This document shows positions 50,622-62,028 of a stretch of 64,000 bases of DNA, piece after piece. The translations under genes and the position numbers were made by a program. Each line of letters begins with the position of its first letter. Position 1 is the stretch's first letter. Source of the stretch: Pseudomonas fluorescens. GTDB taxonomy: Bacteria; Pseudomonadota; Gammaproteobacteria; Pseudomonadales; Pseudomonadaceae. The notes under the pieces are model-generated. The model worked only from the letters and a program-made list of their open reading frames with translations. It was not told where the DNA came from and ran no database searches. Where the stretch lies: contig NZ_CABVHU010000008.1 of the NCBI RefSeq assembly GCF_902497855.1, forward strand, positions 1 through 64,000. The letters run 5' to 3'.

Positions 50622-53039
50622 ATGAGCGACCAGCAAGAATTCCCTGAAGACCCCAGCGAATACGCCGACCCGGAGAACGTTGAGCATCATTCCACCGGCA
50701 AAGGCCTCGCCCTGCCAGGCCAGAACCTGCCGGACAAGGTCTACATCATCCCGATCCACAACCGCCCGTTCTTCCCGGCCCAGGTACTGCCGGTCATCGT
50801 CAATGAAGAACCCTGGGCTGAAACCCTGGATCTGGTGAGCAAATCCGATCACCACTGCCTGGCCCTGTTCTACATGGACACGCCCCAGGAAGATCCGCGC
50901 CATTTCGACACCTCGGCCCTGCCGCTCTACGGCACGCTGGTCAAGGTGCACCACGCCAGTCGCGAAAACGGCAAATTGCAGTTCGTCGCCCAGGGCCTGA
51001 CTCGCGTACGTCTCAAGACCTGGCTCAAGCACCATCGCCCGCCGTATCTGGTGGAAGTCGAATACCCGCACCAGCCCACCGACCCGACCGACGAGGTCAA
51101 GGCCTACGGCATGGCGCTGATCAATGCGATCAAGGAGCTGCTGCCGCTCAACCCGCTGTACAGCGAAGAGCTGAAGAACTACCTCAACCGCTTCAGCCCC
51201 AACGACCCGTCACCGCTGACCGACTTCGCCGCCGCGCTCACCTCGGCCACCGGCAGCGAGCTGCAAGAAGTGCTCGACTGCGTGCCGATGCTCAAGCGCA
51301 TGGAGAAAGTCCTGCCGATGCTGCGCAAGGAAGTCGAGGTCGCGCGCCTGCAGAAAGAGATTTCCGCCGAGGTTAACCGCAAGATCGGCGAGCATCAGCG
51401 CGAATTCTTCCTCAAGGAGCAATTGAAGGTCATTCAGCAAGAACTGGGGCTGACCAAGGACGACCGCAGCGCCGACATCGAGCAGTTCGAGCAGCGCCTG
51501 GAAGGCAAGGTATTGTCGGCCCAGGCGCAAAAACGCATCGACGAGGAAATGACCAAGCTGTCGATCCTCGAGACCGGTTCGCCGGAGTACGCAGTAACCC
51601 GCAACTACCTCGACTGGGCGACTTCGGTGCCGTGGGGCGTGTACGGCGAGGACAAACTCGACCTCAAGCACGCGCGCAAGGTGCTGGACAAACACCACGC
51701 CGGCCTTGACGACATCAAGGACCGTATTCTCGAATTCCTCGCGGTCGGTGCCTATAAGGGCGCGATCAGCGGTTCCATCGTGCTGCTGGTGGGCCCACCG
51801 GGCGTCGGCAAGACCAGCGTCGGCAAATCCATCGCCGAGTCCCTGGGCCGGCCGTTCTATCGCTTCAGCCTCGGCGGCATGCGCGACGAAGCCGAGATCA
51901 AGGGCCATCGCCGCACCTACATCGGTGCGCAGCCGGGCAAACTCGTCCATGCGCTGAAAGACGTCGAAGTGATGAACCCGGTGATCATGCTCGACGAGAT
52001 CGACAAGATGGGCCAGAGCTATCAGGGCGACCCGGCCTCGGCGCTGCTGGAAACCCTGGACCCGGAACAGAACGTCGAATTCCTCGACCACTACCTGGAC
52101 TTGCGCCTGGACCTGTCGAAAGTGCTGTTCATCTGCACCGCCAACACCCTGGATTCGATCCCGGGCCCGTTGCTGGACCGGATGGAAGTGATCCGCCTGT
52201 CGGGCTATATCACCGAAGAAAAAATCGCCATCGCCAAGCGTCACCTGTGGCCCAAGCAGCTTGAAAAAGCCGGTGTGTCCAAAGGCAGCCTGGCCATCAG
52301 CGACAGTGCGTTGAAAGCCTTGATCGATGGCTACGCCCGTGAAGCCGGGGTGCGCCAGTTGGAAAAACAACTGGGCAAGCTGGTGCGCAAGGCCGTGGTC
52401 AAACTGATCGACGAGCCGAAAGCGGTGATCAAGCTCGGGCCGAAAGACCTCGAAGCTTCCCTCGGCCATCCGGTGTTCCGCAACGAGCAGGTCCTGTCGG
52501 GCACCGGCGTCATCACTGGCCTGGCCTGGACCAGCATGGGCGGCGCGACCCTGCCGATCGAGGCGACGCGCATTCACACATTGAACCGTGGCTTCAAACT
52601 CACCGGGCAACTGGGCGATGTGATGAAGGAGTCGGCGGAAATCGCCTACAGCTACGTCAGCTCCAACCTGAAGTCGTTTGGCGGTGATCCGAAATTCTTC
52701 GACGAAGCCTTCGTCCACCTCCACGTTCCTGAAGGCGCCACCCCGAAAGACGGCCCGAGCGCAGGTGTGACCATGGCCAGCGCCCTGCTGTCCCTGGCCC
52801 GCAACCAGGCCCCGAAAAAAGGCGTGGCCATGACCGGCGAACTGACGTTGACCGGGCATGTGCTGCCGATTGGCGGGGTGCGCGAGAAGGTGATTGCGGC
52901 GCGGCGGCAGAAGATCTTTGAACTGATCCTGCCGGAGCCCAACCGCGGAAGTTTCGAAGAGTTGCCGGATTACCTGAAAGAAGGGATTACCGTGCACTTT
53001 GCGAAGCGCTTTGCCGATGTAGCGAAGGTGTTGTTCTAA
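50622..53039 (+). CDS. lon: ATP-dependent Lon-family protease (LonA type, AsrA-like)
   Basis: This is an 805-residue cytoplasmic AAA+ protease. An N-terminal substrate-binding LON domain (YIIPIHNRPFFPAQVLPVIV) is followed by the ATPase (Walker A GPPGVGKTS at 391-399, Walker B VIMLDEIDKMG) and the protease domain with Ser713 in DGPSAGVTMA and Lys756 in GGVREK, spaced 43 residues as in E. coli Lon. The acidic N-terminal extension MSDQQEFPEDPSEYADPE marks the second Lon paralogue of pseudomonads (AsrA-like), not the lon of the clpXP locus. ATG 50622 follows CAGG. It is monocistronic, ending at the terminator at 53063. Confidence 0.93.
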   Translation: MSDQQEFPEDPSEYADPENVEHHSTGKGLALPGQNLPDKVYIIPIHNRPFFPAQVLPVIVNEEPWAETLDLVSKSDHHCLALFYMDTPQEDPRHFDTSALPLYGTLVKVHHASRENGKLQFVAQGLTRVRLKTWLKHHRPPYLVEVEYPHQPTDPTDEVKAYGMALINAIKELLPLNPLYSEELKNYLNRFSPNDPSPLTDFAAALTSATGSELQEVLDCVPMLKRMEKVLPMLRKEVEVARLQKEISAEVNRKIGEHQREFFLKEQLKVIQQELGLTKDDRSADIEQFEQRLEGKVLSAQAQKRIDEEMTKLSILETGSPEYAVTRNYLDWATSVPWGVYGEDKLDLKHARKVLDKHHAGLDDIKDRILEFLAVGAYKGAISGSIVLLVGPPGVGKTSVGKSIAESLGRPFYRFSLGGMRDEAEIKGHRRTYIGAQPGKLVHALKDVEVMNPVIMLDEIDKMGQSYQGDPASALLETLDPEQNVEFLDHYLDLRLDLSKVLFICTANTLDSIPGPLLDRMEVIRLSGYITEEKIAIAKRHLWPKQLEKAGVSKGSLAISDSALKALIDGYAREAGVRQLEKQLGKLVRKAVVKLIDEPKAVIKLGPKDLEASLGHPVFRNEQVLSGTGVITGLAWTSMGGATLPIEATRIHTLNRGFKLTGQLGDVMKESAEIAYSYVSSNLKSFGGDPKFFDEAFVHLHVPEGATPKDGPSAGVTMASALLSLARNQAPKKGVAMTGELTLTGHVLPIGGVREKVIAARRQKIFELILPEPNRGSFEELPDYLKEGITVHFAKRFADVAKVLF

Positions 53040-53062
53040 GCCGTAAACCGGACACTAAAGAA

Positions 53063-53088
53063 GCCAGGCTATTGCCTGGCCTTTTTTT
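53063..53088 (+). terminator. Rho-independent terminator of lon
   Basis: GCCAGGC and GCCTGGC pair around TATT and are followed by a run of T. The hairpin begins 24 bases after the lon stop. Confidence 0.92.
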
Positions 53089-53213
53089 ACACTTGAACAA
53101 TATCCTGCAAACTGAAACATCCTTACGTACAACCTGTTAATTCTAATAGTATTCCGGACTCATCATTGACTGTAGATTCAAGGCTCCAACGATCCTTGAA
53201 AGAGATGAACCCC

Positions 53214-53672
53214 ATGAATATCCAACTACGAAGAAGCCTTGTCGATCATTGTATCAATGACGAAAGAGAGCTCCATCGTTGCTGCCAGAAAAACTATTTG
53301 AGCGCCAACGTTCAGGACCGCGGCCCATTCGACTCTGAAGAGTTTTACATCAGCGTCGGTTCCCGGGAAATCCTGGCTATTTTCAAAGCCGGCGAAAAAA
53401 ACACTCCGGAAGATCGCGCCTTTGATATTTACCTGCCGAAAAACATTGAAACCGGCACTTACCCATTAAATTCGCCCGATCAATTGATCGAGATCGCTTT
53501 TACAGAGTTCCTTCCGCCTTACACCAGCTACTGGGCGTCTGAGGGTGTCATCAACCTGACCGTGACCGATGACAAGCGAGAATACTCCGGCACGCTCGGC
53601 GCTAAATTCAAAGACAAACACAATCGTGAGTTTGTTGCCGAAGGTGAGTTTGCGTTCTGCGCAACCAACTAA
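53214..53672 (+). CDS. Hypothetical beta-rich protein
   Basis: This small protein of 152 residues starts MNIQLRRSLVDHC; AGAG 9 bases upstream supports ATG 53214, while ATG 53205 and 53166 are longer options. It has no signal peptide or membrane segment. The sequence alternates beta-like stretches (FYISVGSREILAIFKAG, AFDIYLPKNIETGTYPL) and ends with a pattern (GTLGAKFKDKHNREFVAEGEFAF) like small lipocalin or DUF6252-type proteins, but I do not recognise the family. The DNA is more AT-rich than its neighbours, which suggests transfer. It stands alone between the lon terminator and an AT-rich gap. Confidence 0.65.
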   Translation: MNIQLRRSLVDHCINDERELHRCCQKNYLSANVQDRGPFDSEEFYISVGSREILAIFKAGEKNTPEDRAFDIYLPKNIETGTYPLNSPDQLIEIAFTEFLPPYTSYWASEGVINLTVTDDKREYSGTLGAKFKDKHNREFVAEGEFAFCATN

Positions 53673-54116
53673 CAAGGTTATTTTCGAGCCCACTAAAACA
53701 ACCCTCTCATAAAATACGATAAATTTATAATCATTTAAGTATAAACAGCCGGCAGCATTAAGAGTTCCCCCTCAGGCGGCCGGCCGTCATTCTCAAAACA
53801 AAACAATTTAAAATAATTACAGGCACGTTATAAAATACCAAGAGCCGACTATTCATCCACAGGCTACCGGCTACTTCAAAGCCAAAAGAAATAATCAAGA
53901 ATTCTTCAATTCCAAGATGGTTTTCGCGAGCCGCGCTGGCAACCAACCTCAAGATTGAAGGTGAGCTCGACATTACGGGCTAAATGCTTATCAGCCTTAC
54001 CGTTTCCCCCACACCAGAGCCTGATCCGCCAGCATTCTCTTCCAAGGCTCTGGTCACACTTTGTATCATCTTAAGCTATGCTCGCCGTTCGTCGTGAACG
54101 CCGGAGCTGCTGACTT
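53673..54116. other. AT-rich gene-free stretch
   Basis: Between the hypothetical gene and the I42 inhibitor gene there are about 440 bases of unusually AT-rich DNA, for example around 53690-53850. One 71-codon frame on the minus strand has no ribosome binding site or recognisable protein. The last bases before 54117 probably hold the promoter of the inhibitor gene. Confidence 0.5.
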
Positions 54117-54509
54117 ATGTCCCCTACCCGCTTGTTAGTTCCTTTCGCCTTGGCCCTGCTGGCCGCTTGCGCCACGCAACCTGCCCAAAACGTGACCGTG
54201 GAGAAACAAAGCGAATGCCCGGTGCAACTGCACAGTGGGCAAAATTTGATCGTGATCCTGCCGAGCAACCCGACCACGGGTTACCGCTGGGCGATCCAGG
54301 ATTCCGCCGGTGGCGTGTTGCGCGCACTGGGGCCGGAGGTGTATCAGAACCCGGAAGATGCGGGCGTCGTCGGTGCTGCCGGTGTGTCGACCTGGCGCTT
54401 TCAGACATTCGCCACCGGCACGGGACGCTTGCGTTTGACCTCCCAGCAGCCTTGGGCGCCGGAAGTACTGCCAGTGGATTCTTTCGACTGCGCCATTTCG
54501 GTTAACTGA
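54117..54509 (+). CDS. Chagasin-like (I42 family) cysteine protease inhibitor lipoprotein
   Basis: This 130-residue protein has a lipoprotein signal (LLVPFALALLAAC, lipobox LAAC with Cys18). The I42 inhibitor loops are visible: NPTTGYRW, a glycine-containing GVVGAAGVSTWRF and QQPWAPE (the RPW-type loop). Family members block papain-like cysteine proteases; in bacteria the target is usually unknown and may be a host or predator enzyme. The next gene begins 2 bases after its stop. Confidence 0.85.
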   Translation: MSPTRLLVPFALALLAACATQPAQNVTVEKQSECPVQLHSGQNLIVILPSNPTTGYRWAIQDSAGGVLRALGPEVYQNPEDAGVVGAAGVSTWRFQTFATGTGRLRLTSQQPWAPEVLPVDSFDCAISVN

Positions 54510-54511
54510 TT

Positions 54512-55168
54512 GTGGGCTGGCTGATTCTGGCGTTGATGGGCGCAGTGACGTTTCTCTACGGCCTGAGTGTGCATGCCGCCTTGCTGTGCCTGTTGGTGAA
54601 GCCTCTGCCGGTATTGGCCTTGCTCGGTTGGCTGCACGATGCACCGCCCGGCGAATATCGACGCTGGATCAGCCTTGGATTGATGTTCTCCCTGCTCGGC
54701 GATGTGCTGCTGGCGTGGCCCGGGGATTTGTTTGTGTTCGGCCTCGGGGCGTTTCTCCTGGCACACCTGGCATATCTGAAAGCTTACTTGAGCGATTGTC
54801 GGCGGTTGGCGGCGTTGCCGCTGATCCTGGCGCTGGTTGTCGGTGCAGCACTGCTGGGGGTTCTGATTGCTCACGGGTTGGGGACATTGCTGATCCCGGT
54901 GATCGTCTATGGCCTGGCCATCACTGCAATGCTCTGGAGGGCGCTGGCCCGACTTGGCAGCGACGTACCCAAACGCTCGGCGCTGCTGGCGGCGGCGGGC
55001 GCGGTGGCGTTTGTGTTTTCTGACAGCGTGATTGGCATCGATCGGTTTGTCGCGCCGTTCCATGCGGCGCCTTATGTGATTATCCTCAGCTATTGGCTGG
55101 GGCAGTGGGGAATCACGGCGTCGGCGGTTTATCAGACAACCCGCGCATCCCCCCGTCAATTTGGCTAA
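54512..55168 (+). CDS. Lysoplasmalogenase (YhhN/TMEM86 family)
   Basis: This 218-residue polytopic membrane protein has about eight hydrophobic segments and the YhhN pattern (LGLMFSLLGDVLLAWPGDLFVFGLG, FVFSDSVIGIDRF, YWLGQWGI). Members hydrolyse the vinyl-ether bond of lysoplasmalogens or act on related lipids. The GTG start at 54512 lies 2 bases after the stop of the inhibitor gene, so the two are probably coupled although no functional link is known. Confidence 0.82.
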   Translation: MGWLILALMGAVTFLYGLSVHAALLCLLVKPLPVLALLGWLHDAPPGEYRRWISLGLMFSLLGDVLLAWPGDLFVFGLGAFLLAHLAYLKAYLSDCRRLAALPLILALVVGAALLGVLIAHGLGTLLIPVIVYGLAITAMLWRALARLGSDVPKRSALLAAAGAVAFVFSDSVIGIDRFVAPFHAAPYVIILSYWLGQWGITASAVYQTTRASPRQFG

Positions 55169-55205
55169 AATGCCGGCCTTTTCCACCCAAGCCGCTGGAA
55201 CCGCC

Positions 55206-55949
55206 GTGAGCAAAGAACCCGATCGCCTTTTCGCCCAGCCTTTGGCCCAGGTGCCCGACTTCGCCTTCAATGAGGACGTAGTGCGGGTGTTCCCGGACAT
55301 GATCAAACGCTCGGTGCCGGGTTATCCGACCATCGTTGAAAATCTCGGCGTGCTCGCGGCGCAGTTCGCTCAGCCCAACAGCGTGCTCTACGACCTGGGC
55401 TCGTCCCTCGGTGCCGTGACCCAGGCCTTGCGCCGCCATGTGCGCACCGACGGCTGCCGGGTGATCGCTGTGGATAACTCCGCGGCCATGGTCGAACGCT
55501 GCCGCGAGTATCTCAACGGCCAGGACTCGATGTTCCAGGAGTTGCTGCCCGTCGACGTGATCGAAGGCGACATCCTCGCCCTGCAATTCCAGCCAGCCTC
55601 GGTGGTGGCGCTGAATTTCACCCTGCAATTCATCGCCCCGGACCAGCGCACCGCGTTGCTTGCGCGTATCCGCCAGTCACTGCTGCCCGGAGGAGCGCTG
55701 ATCCTTTCGGAAAAGCTGCGCTTCAACGATCCCGAAGAGCACGCGCTGCTCACCGAGTTGCATGTGGCCTTCAAACGCGCCAACGGCTACAGCGAACTGG
55801 AAATCGCCCAGAAGCGCAGCGCCATCGAAAACGTCATGAAGCCCGACAGCCTCGAAGAACACCGCGAGCGCCTGCTGGCGGCCGGGTTCTCGAAAGTCGT
55901 GCCGTGGTTCCAGTGTCTTAACTTTGCCTCGTTGATTGCCTTGCCATGA
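55206..55949 (+). CDS. cmoA: Carboxy-S-adenosyl-L-methionine synthase
   Basis: This 247-residue Rossmann-fold enzyme converts SAM and prephenate to carboxy-SAM for tRNA wobble uridine modification. Motif I reads VLYDLGSSLGAVT, followed by VIAVDNSAAMVERC and LNFTLQFIAP, and near the C-terminus VPWFQCLNFASLIA. The GTG at 55206 gives the family start SKEPDRLFAQPLAQVPDFAFN; an upstream ATG at 55161 adds an unrelated extension. It overlaps cmoB by 4 bases. Confidence 0.95.
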   Translation: MSKEPDRLFAQPLAQVPDFAFNEDVVRVFPDMIKRSVPGYPTIVENLGVLAAQFAQPNSVLYDLGSSLGAVTQALRRHVRTDGCRVIAVDNSAAMVERCREYLNGQDSMFQELLPVDVIEGDILALQFQPASVVALNFTLQFIAPDQRTALLARIRQSLLPGGALILSEKLRFNDPEEHALLTELHVAFKRANGYSELEIAQKRSAIENVMKPDSLEEHRERLLAAGFSKVVPWFQCLNFASLIALP

Positions 55950-56902
55950 TTGATCTGTCCCCCCTCGCCCGCCGACTGGCCGGTACTCCGCTGGCCGACT
56001 GGGCCACCACCCTGCAAGCGCAACTCGACAAGAAAATGGAAAAGGGTCATGGCGACCTGGAGCGTTGGCAGAGCGCGCTGGACGCCTTGCCGAAGATCCA
56101 GCCGAGCGAAGTCGACTTGCTGCACGGCTTGAAGCTGGACACCGATTGCGACGTTGAGACCCGCGCACAAATGCGCACCGCGCTGATGGGATTGTCACCG
56201 TGGCGCAAGGGGCCGTTCGATCTGTTCGGCGTGCACGTCGACACCGAATGGCGCTCTGACTGGAAGTGGTCCCGGGTCGCCCCCCATCTGAACCTGAAGG
56301 GCAAACGCATCCTCGATGTCGGCTGCGGCAACGGCTATTACATGTGGCGCATGCTGGGTGCCGGGGCTGACAGCGTGATCGGCGTCGATCCGAACTGGCT
56401 GTTCTTCTGCCAGTTCCAGGCGGTGCAGCGCTACCTGTCCGAGCCCAACGCCTGGCACCTGCCGTTTCCCTTCGAGGATCTGCCGGCCAACCTGGAAGGC
56501 TTCGACACGGTGTTTTCCATGGGTGTGTTCTATCACCGCCGCTCGCCGATCGAGCACTTGCTGGCGCTGAAGGATTGCCTGGTCAAGGGCGGTGAACTGG
56601 TGCTCGAGACGCTGGTGATCGAGGGTGATCAGCAGCAGGTGCTGGTACCGGAAGACCGGTATGCGCAGATGCGTAATGTGTGGTTCCTGCCGTCGGTGCC
56701 GGCGCTGATGCTTTGGCTGCGCCGTGCCGGGTTCACGGATGTGAAGTGCGTGGATGTCAGCGTGACCACGGTCGAGGAACAGCGCGGGACGGAGTGGATG
56801 AAATATCAGTCGTTGAGCGACTTCCTGGATCCGCAGGACCACCGCAAAACGATTGAAGGGCTGCCGGCGCCGATGCGGGCGGTGATTGTCGCCCGCAAGT
56901 AA
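55946..56902 (+). CDS. cmoB: tRNA U34 carboxymethyltransferase
   Basis: This 318-residue enzyme transfers the carboxymethyl group of carboxy-SAM to 5-hydroxyuridine at position 34 of certain tRNAs, making cmo5U. It shows WRSDWKWSRVAPHL, motif I ILDVGCGNGYYMWRMLG, GVDPNWLFFCQF and VFSMGVFYHRRSPIEHL, all typical of CmoB. Length is normal. The start codon overlaps the cmoA stop, the usual cmoAB arrangement. Confidence 0.96.
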   Translation: MIDLSPLARRLAGTPLADWATTLQAQLDKKMEKGHGDLERWQSALDALPKIQPSEVDLLHGLKLDTDCDVETRAQMRTALMGLSPWRKGPFDLFGVHVDTEWRSDWKWSRVAPHLNLKGKRILDVGCGNGYYMWRMLGAGADSVIGVDPNWLFFCQFQAVQRYLSEPNAWHLPFPFEDLPANLEGFDTVFSMGVFYHRRSPIEHLLALKDCLVKGGELVLETLVIEGDQQQVLVPEDRYAQMRNVWFLPSVPALMLWLRRAGFTDVKCVDVSVTTVEEQRGTEWMKYQSLSDFLDPQDHRKTIEGLPAPMRAVIVARK

Positions 56903-56933
56903 CCCCAATCTCCTGACCGATGGAGATCACTCT

Positions 56934-57021
56934 GTAGGAGCTGGCTTGCCAGCGAAAGCGGTAGATCAGTCAACATCATTGTTGAATGTGATGCCGCCTT
57001 CGCTGGCAAGCCAGCTCCTTC
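56934..57021. repeat. REPIN
   Basis: GTAGGAGCTGGCTTGCCAGC and its inverse, which has one change near the right end (CTCCTTC instead of CTCCTAC), frame an 88-bp unit between the convergent cmoB and tadA genes. Confidence 0.85.
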
Positions 57022-57034
57022 AGGGGTTTGGTGT

Positions 57035-57532
57035 TCAGTCTGCGGGTTTTGCGCGGCGGGCCTTGAAGAATTCGCTTAACACCGCTCCGCATTCCTCCGC
57101 CAAAACCCCGCCTTCAAACAACACCCGGTGATTCAAAAACCCCTGGGTAAAAAACTGCCCCTGGCTCTGCACAATCCCCGCCTTGGGCTCCAGCGCCCCA
57201 TAGACCACCCGCGCAATCCGCGAATGCACGATCAACCCGGCGCACATGCTGCACGGTTCCAGCGTCACGTAGAGCGTGCTGCCGGGCAAACGGTAATTGC
57301 TCGCGGCCTGGGCGGCGGCGCGGATCGCGACCATCTCGGCGTGGGCGCTGGGATCGTTGCCGCTGATCGGGCAGTTGAAGCCGCGACCGATGATCTCGCC
57401 GTCCTGCACCAGCACCGCCCCCACGGGTACTTCGCCCAGCGCTGCGCCTTGGGCGGCGAGCGCCAGGGCTTCACGCATGAAATTACGATCACGGCTGCGA
57501 TCGATGATCGCCACGGGACGAATCTGACGCAT
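57035..57532 (-). CDS. tadA: tRNA-specific adenosine-34 deaminase
   Basis: This 165-residue zinc deaminase converts A34 to inosine in the tRNA-Arg(ACG) anticodon. The catalytic motifs are DPSAHAEMVAIR (His and Glu) and LEPCSMCAGLIVHSRI (two zinc cysteines). ATG 57532 shares one base with the stop of the multicopper oxidase gene (TGATG), so translation is coupled; a longer frame to 57601 adds residues lying inside the oxidase gene. Confidence 0.92.
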   Translation of the reverse strand: MRQIRPVAIIDRSRDRNFMREALALAAQGAALGEVPVGAVLVQDGEIIGRGFNCPISGNDPSAHAEMVAIRAAAQAASNYRLPGSTLYVTLEPCSMCAGLIVHSRIARVVYGALEPKAGIVQSQGQFFTQGFLNHRVLFEGGVLAEECGAVLSEFFKARRAKPAD

Positions 57533-58908
57533 CACGCCACCTCGATGGCGGCCATGAGGCCGGTTTCCATGTGGTCGATCACATGGCAATGGAACATCCA
57601 CACCCCCGGATTATCCGCCACCAGCGCCACCTGGGCGCGTTCATTCTTGCCCAGCAGGTAGGTGTCGGTGAAGTACGGAATCACCTTGTGCCGGTTCGAA
57701 GCGATGACTTTAAAGCTCATGCCGTGCAGATGAATCGGGTGCTGGTACTGAGTCATGTTCTTCAATTCGAAAATGTAGCTCTTGCCCTTCTCGAGCTTGG
57801 CGATCGGGCGGTCGGCGCAGGTCTTGTCCGTGATGTCCCAGGCCTTGCCGTTGATCTGCCACAGGCTCGGCGGCCGGCCATTGTCGACGTTCACCGATAC
57901 CGAGCCCACCCATTCGAAATTGAAGTTGAGTTTCTCCGCATTGGCCAGGTCTGGCTCGGCCACCGGGTTGGCGGGCAGCGCCGGTGGCCATGCAGTCGGG
58001 GCATCGGTGTTCGCCACGGAGCGCAAGGTGCCCAGGCGTACCGGGCCATTGCGCAGGGACAGTTCTTCACCGGCTGGTGGTGCCTTGATCGCCAGGCAAA
58101 TGCGCATGCCAGGGCCGAGCCAGTACTCCTTGCCCAATGGCCTCGGCTCGATGGGGTTGCCGTCCAGCGCGTAGATCTGCGCTTCAACCCCAGGGATGTT
58201 GAGGCGGTAAGTCAGGGTATTGTCGAGGTTGAGCAGGCGCACGCGAGTGATCTGCCCCGCGGGCAAGTCGATCACCGCTTGCGACACGCCATTGATCGTC
58301 GACAGGCGCCCCGCCGTACCGCCGCGGGCCGCTTCGCGAGGAATGCTGAACGCGACAAAGGCGCCCGCTTCATCGACGTGCCAGCTCTTGAGGCTCAAGG
58401 TCTTCTCGTACTTGAAACCGGTGGGCTCGCGCTCTTCGATGATCAGCGGACCGACCAGCCCGCGACCGAGTTCTTCGCTGCTGTTCACATGCGGGTGATA
58501 CCAGTAGCTGCCGGCGTCGGGCACGCGGAATTTGTAGTCGAAGTATTCCCCCGGCAACACTGGAAGCTGCGAGACATAGGGCACGCCGTCCATTTCCAGC
58601 GGCAGGCGGATGCCGTGCCAGTGAATGGTGGTCGCGACCGGCAGGTGGTTGATAAAGCGCACCCGTAGCCATTCACCCTGACGCACGCGCAACTCGGTGC
58701 CTGGCGCCGACGGGCCGAATGCCCAGGCTTCGGTTGTGTGCCCGGCCACCAGTTCGACGTCCAGCGGTGCCGCGATCAGCTCATAGTCGTGGCCCGCGTC
58801 GGCGTCGGCCATTTTGCCCAGCCAGTACCGCGATGCGCCCCCCGCTCCGACGCCAACGACAACAAGACCGGCCAGGCCACCGAGGATTTGGCGACGGGTA
58901 AAGGACAT
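57532..58908 (-). CDS. Tat-exported multicopper oxidase
   Basis: This is a 458-residue cupredoxin protein. The start MSFTRRQILGGLAGLVVVG contains a twin-arginine signal, so it is exported folded. Copper ligands are visible in TIHWHG and WYHPHVNSSEELGRG in domain 1, and YQHPIHLHGMSF and MFHCHVIDHMETGL in domain 3, giving type 1, 2 and 3 sites. It is related to the CueO/laccase group that oxidises phenols or Cu(I). No methionine-rich insert is seen, so a laccase-like role is as likely as copper detoxification. ATG 58908 starts at the Tat signal; the open frame continues upstream without one. Confidence 0.9.
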   Translation of the reverse strand: MSFTRRQILGGLAGLVVVGVGAGGASRYWLGKMADADAGHDYELIAAPLDVELVAGHTTEAWAFGPSAPGTELRVRQGEWLRVRFINHLPVATTIHWHGIRLPLEMDGVPYVSQLPVLPGEYFDYKFRVPDAGSYWYHPHVNSSEELGRGLVGPLIIEEREPTGFKYEKTLSLKSWHVDEAGAFVAFSIPREAARGGTAGRLSTINGVSQAVIDLPAGQITRVRLLNLDNTLTYRLNIPGVEAQIYALDGNPIEPRPLGKEYWLGPGMRICLAIKAPPAGEELSLRNGPVRLGTLRSVANTDAPTAWPPALPANPVAEPDLANAEKLNFNFEWVGSVSVNVDNGRPPSLWQINGKAWDITDKTCADRPIAKLEKGKSYIFELKNMTQYQHPIHLHGMSFKVIASNRHKVIPYFTDTYLLGKNERAQVALVADNPGVWMFHCHVIDHMETGLMAAIEVA

Positions 58909-59021
58909 GAACTCAACTACCTCACGTATCTGCGACAGGCGCGGGGCCTGTAAAAGGCGAATACGATACACCTGCGGATGAGAAACAGTAAGGGTGGCGC
59001 GGCGGATGGCCACACCAGATC

Positions 59022-59131
59022 GATCGTTCCCACGCTCCGCGTGGGAATGCATCAAGGGACGCTGCGCGTCCACCGCGCAAGTGACGCAGAGCGTCACGGG
59101 CTGCGTTCCCACGCGGAGCGTGGGAACGATC
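59022..59131. repeat. Inverted repeat pair of the GATCGTTCCCACGC class
   Basis: GATCGTTCCCACGCTCCGCG (from 59023) and the inverse CGCGGAGCGTGGGAACGATC (to 59131) each contain their own GTTCCCACG hairpin. This is a Pseudomonas palindromic repeat class distinct from the GTAGGAGC type. It lies between the oxidase start and the EIIB-like stop. Confidence 0.8.
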
Positions 59132-59423
59132 AGTGCGCGGTGAGGCCGGTGATCAGATGCATCACCCCATCCTCCAGCAGCATGACGCCCGGCACTCCCG
59201 CCGCCGTCAAAGCCTGCCGATCCACCCGCGCCACATCCCGCAACTCCACCCGAACCCGGGTCAGCGCCACGGCCTTCTGCGACTTGAGGTTATCCACACC
59301 GCCCAGCGCCGCCACGACGTTCGCGGCCAACCCGGCGACCGGTTGCGCAATCACCTTCGGCTCATCCACCACCAGGTCCGGGGTCAACGCCTTCCAGAAC
59401 GCCCGCTGCATTTTCTCGAACAT
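59130..59423 (-). CDS. PTS EIIB-like protein lacking the phospho-cysteine
   Basis: This 97-residue protein resembles the glucose-family EIIB domain: GGVDNLKSQKA, LTRVRVELRD and GVMLLEDGVMHLITG follow the usual GGxxNI, TRLRV and GxxxVIGP pattern. The phosphorylated Cys in front of TRLR is replaced by Ala53, so it should not relay phosphate. It lies 2 bases downstream of the EIIA-HPr-EI gene. A regulatory or decoy role, or decay, are possible; the true EIIBC would be outside the window. Confidence 0.7.
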   Translation of the reverse strand: MFEKMQRAFWKALTPDLVVDEPKVIAQPVAGLAANVVAALGGVDNLKSQKAVALTRVRVELRDVARVDRQALTAAGVPGVMLLEDGVMHLITGLTAH

Positions 59424-59425
59424 GT

Positions 59426-61972
<2,547 letters not shown>

Positions 61973-62028
61973 GACGTCACCTGCTGTTTGTTCTTTATAA
62001 AAGACTAGCGATTGCGGGTAGGCGGCGT

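Noticed and set aside
51210..52997. 595-codon frame opposite lon
   Set aside because: It is a GC-driven shadow of the Lon gene; all catalytic motifs are on the + strand.
53758..53973. 71-codon frame on the minus strand in the AT-rich gap
   Set aside because: No ribosome binding site, no recognisable features and no partner gene; it could not be supported as a gene.
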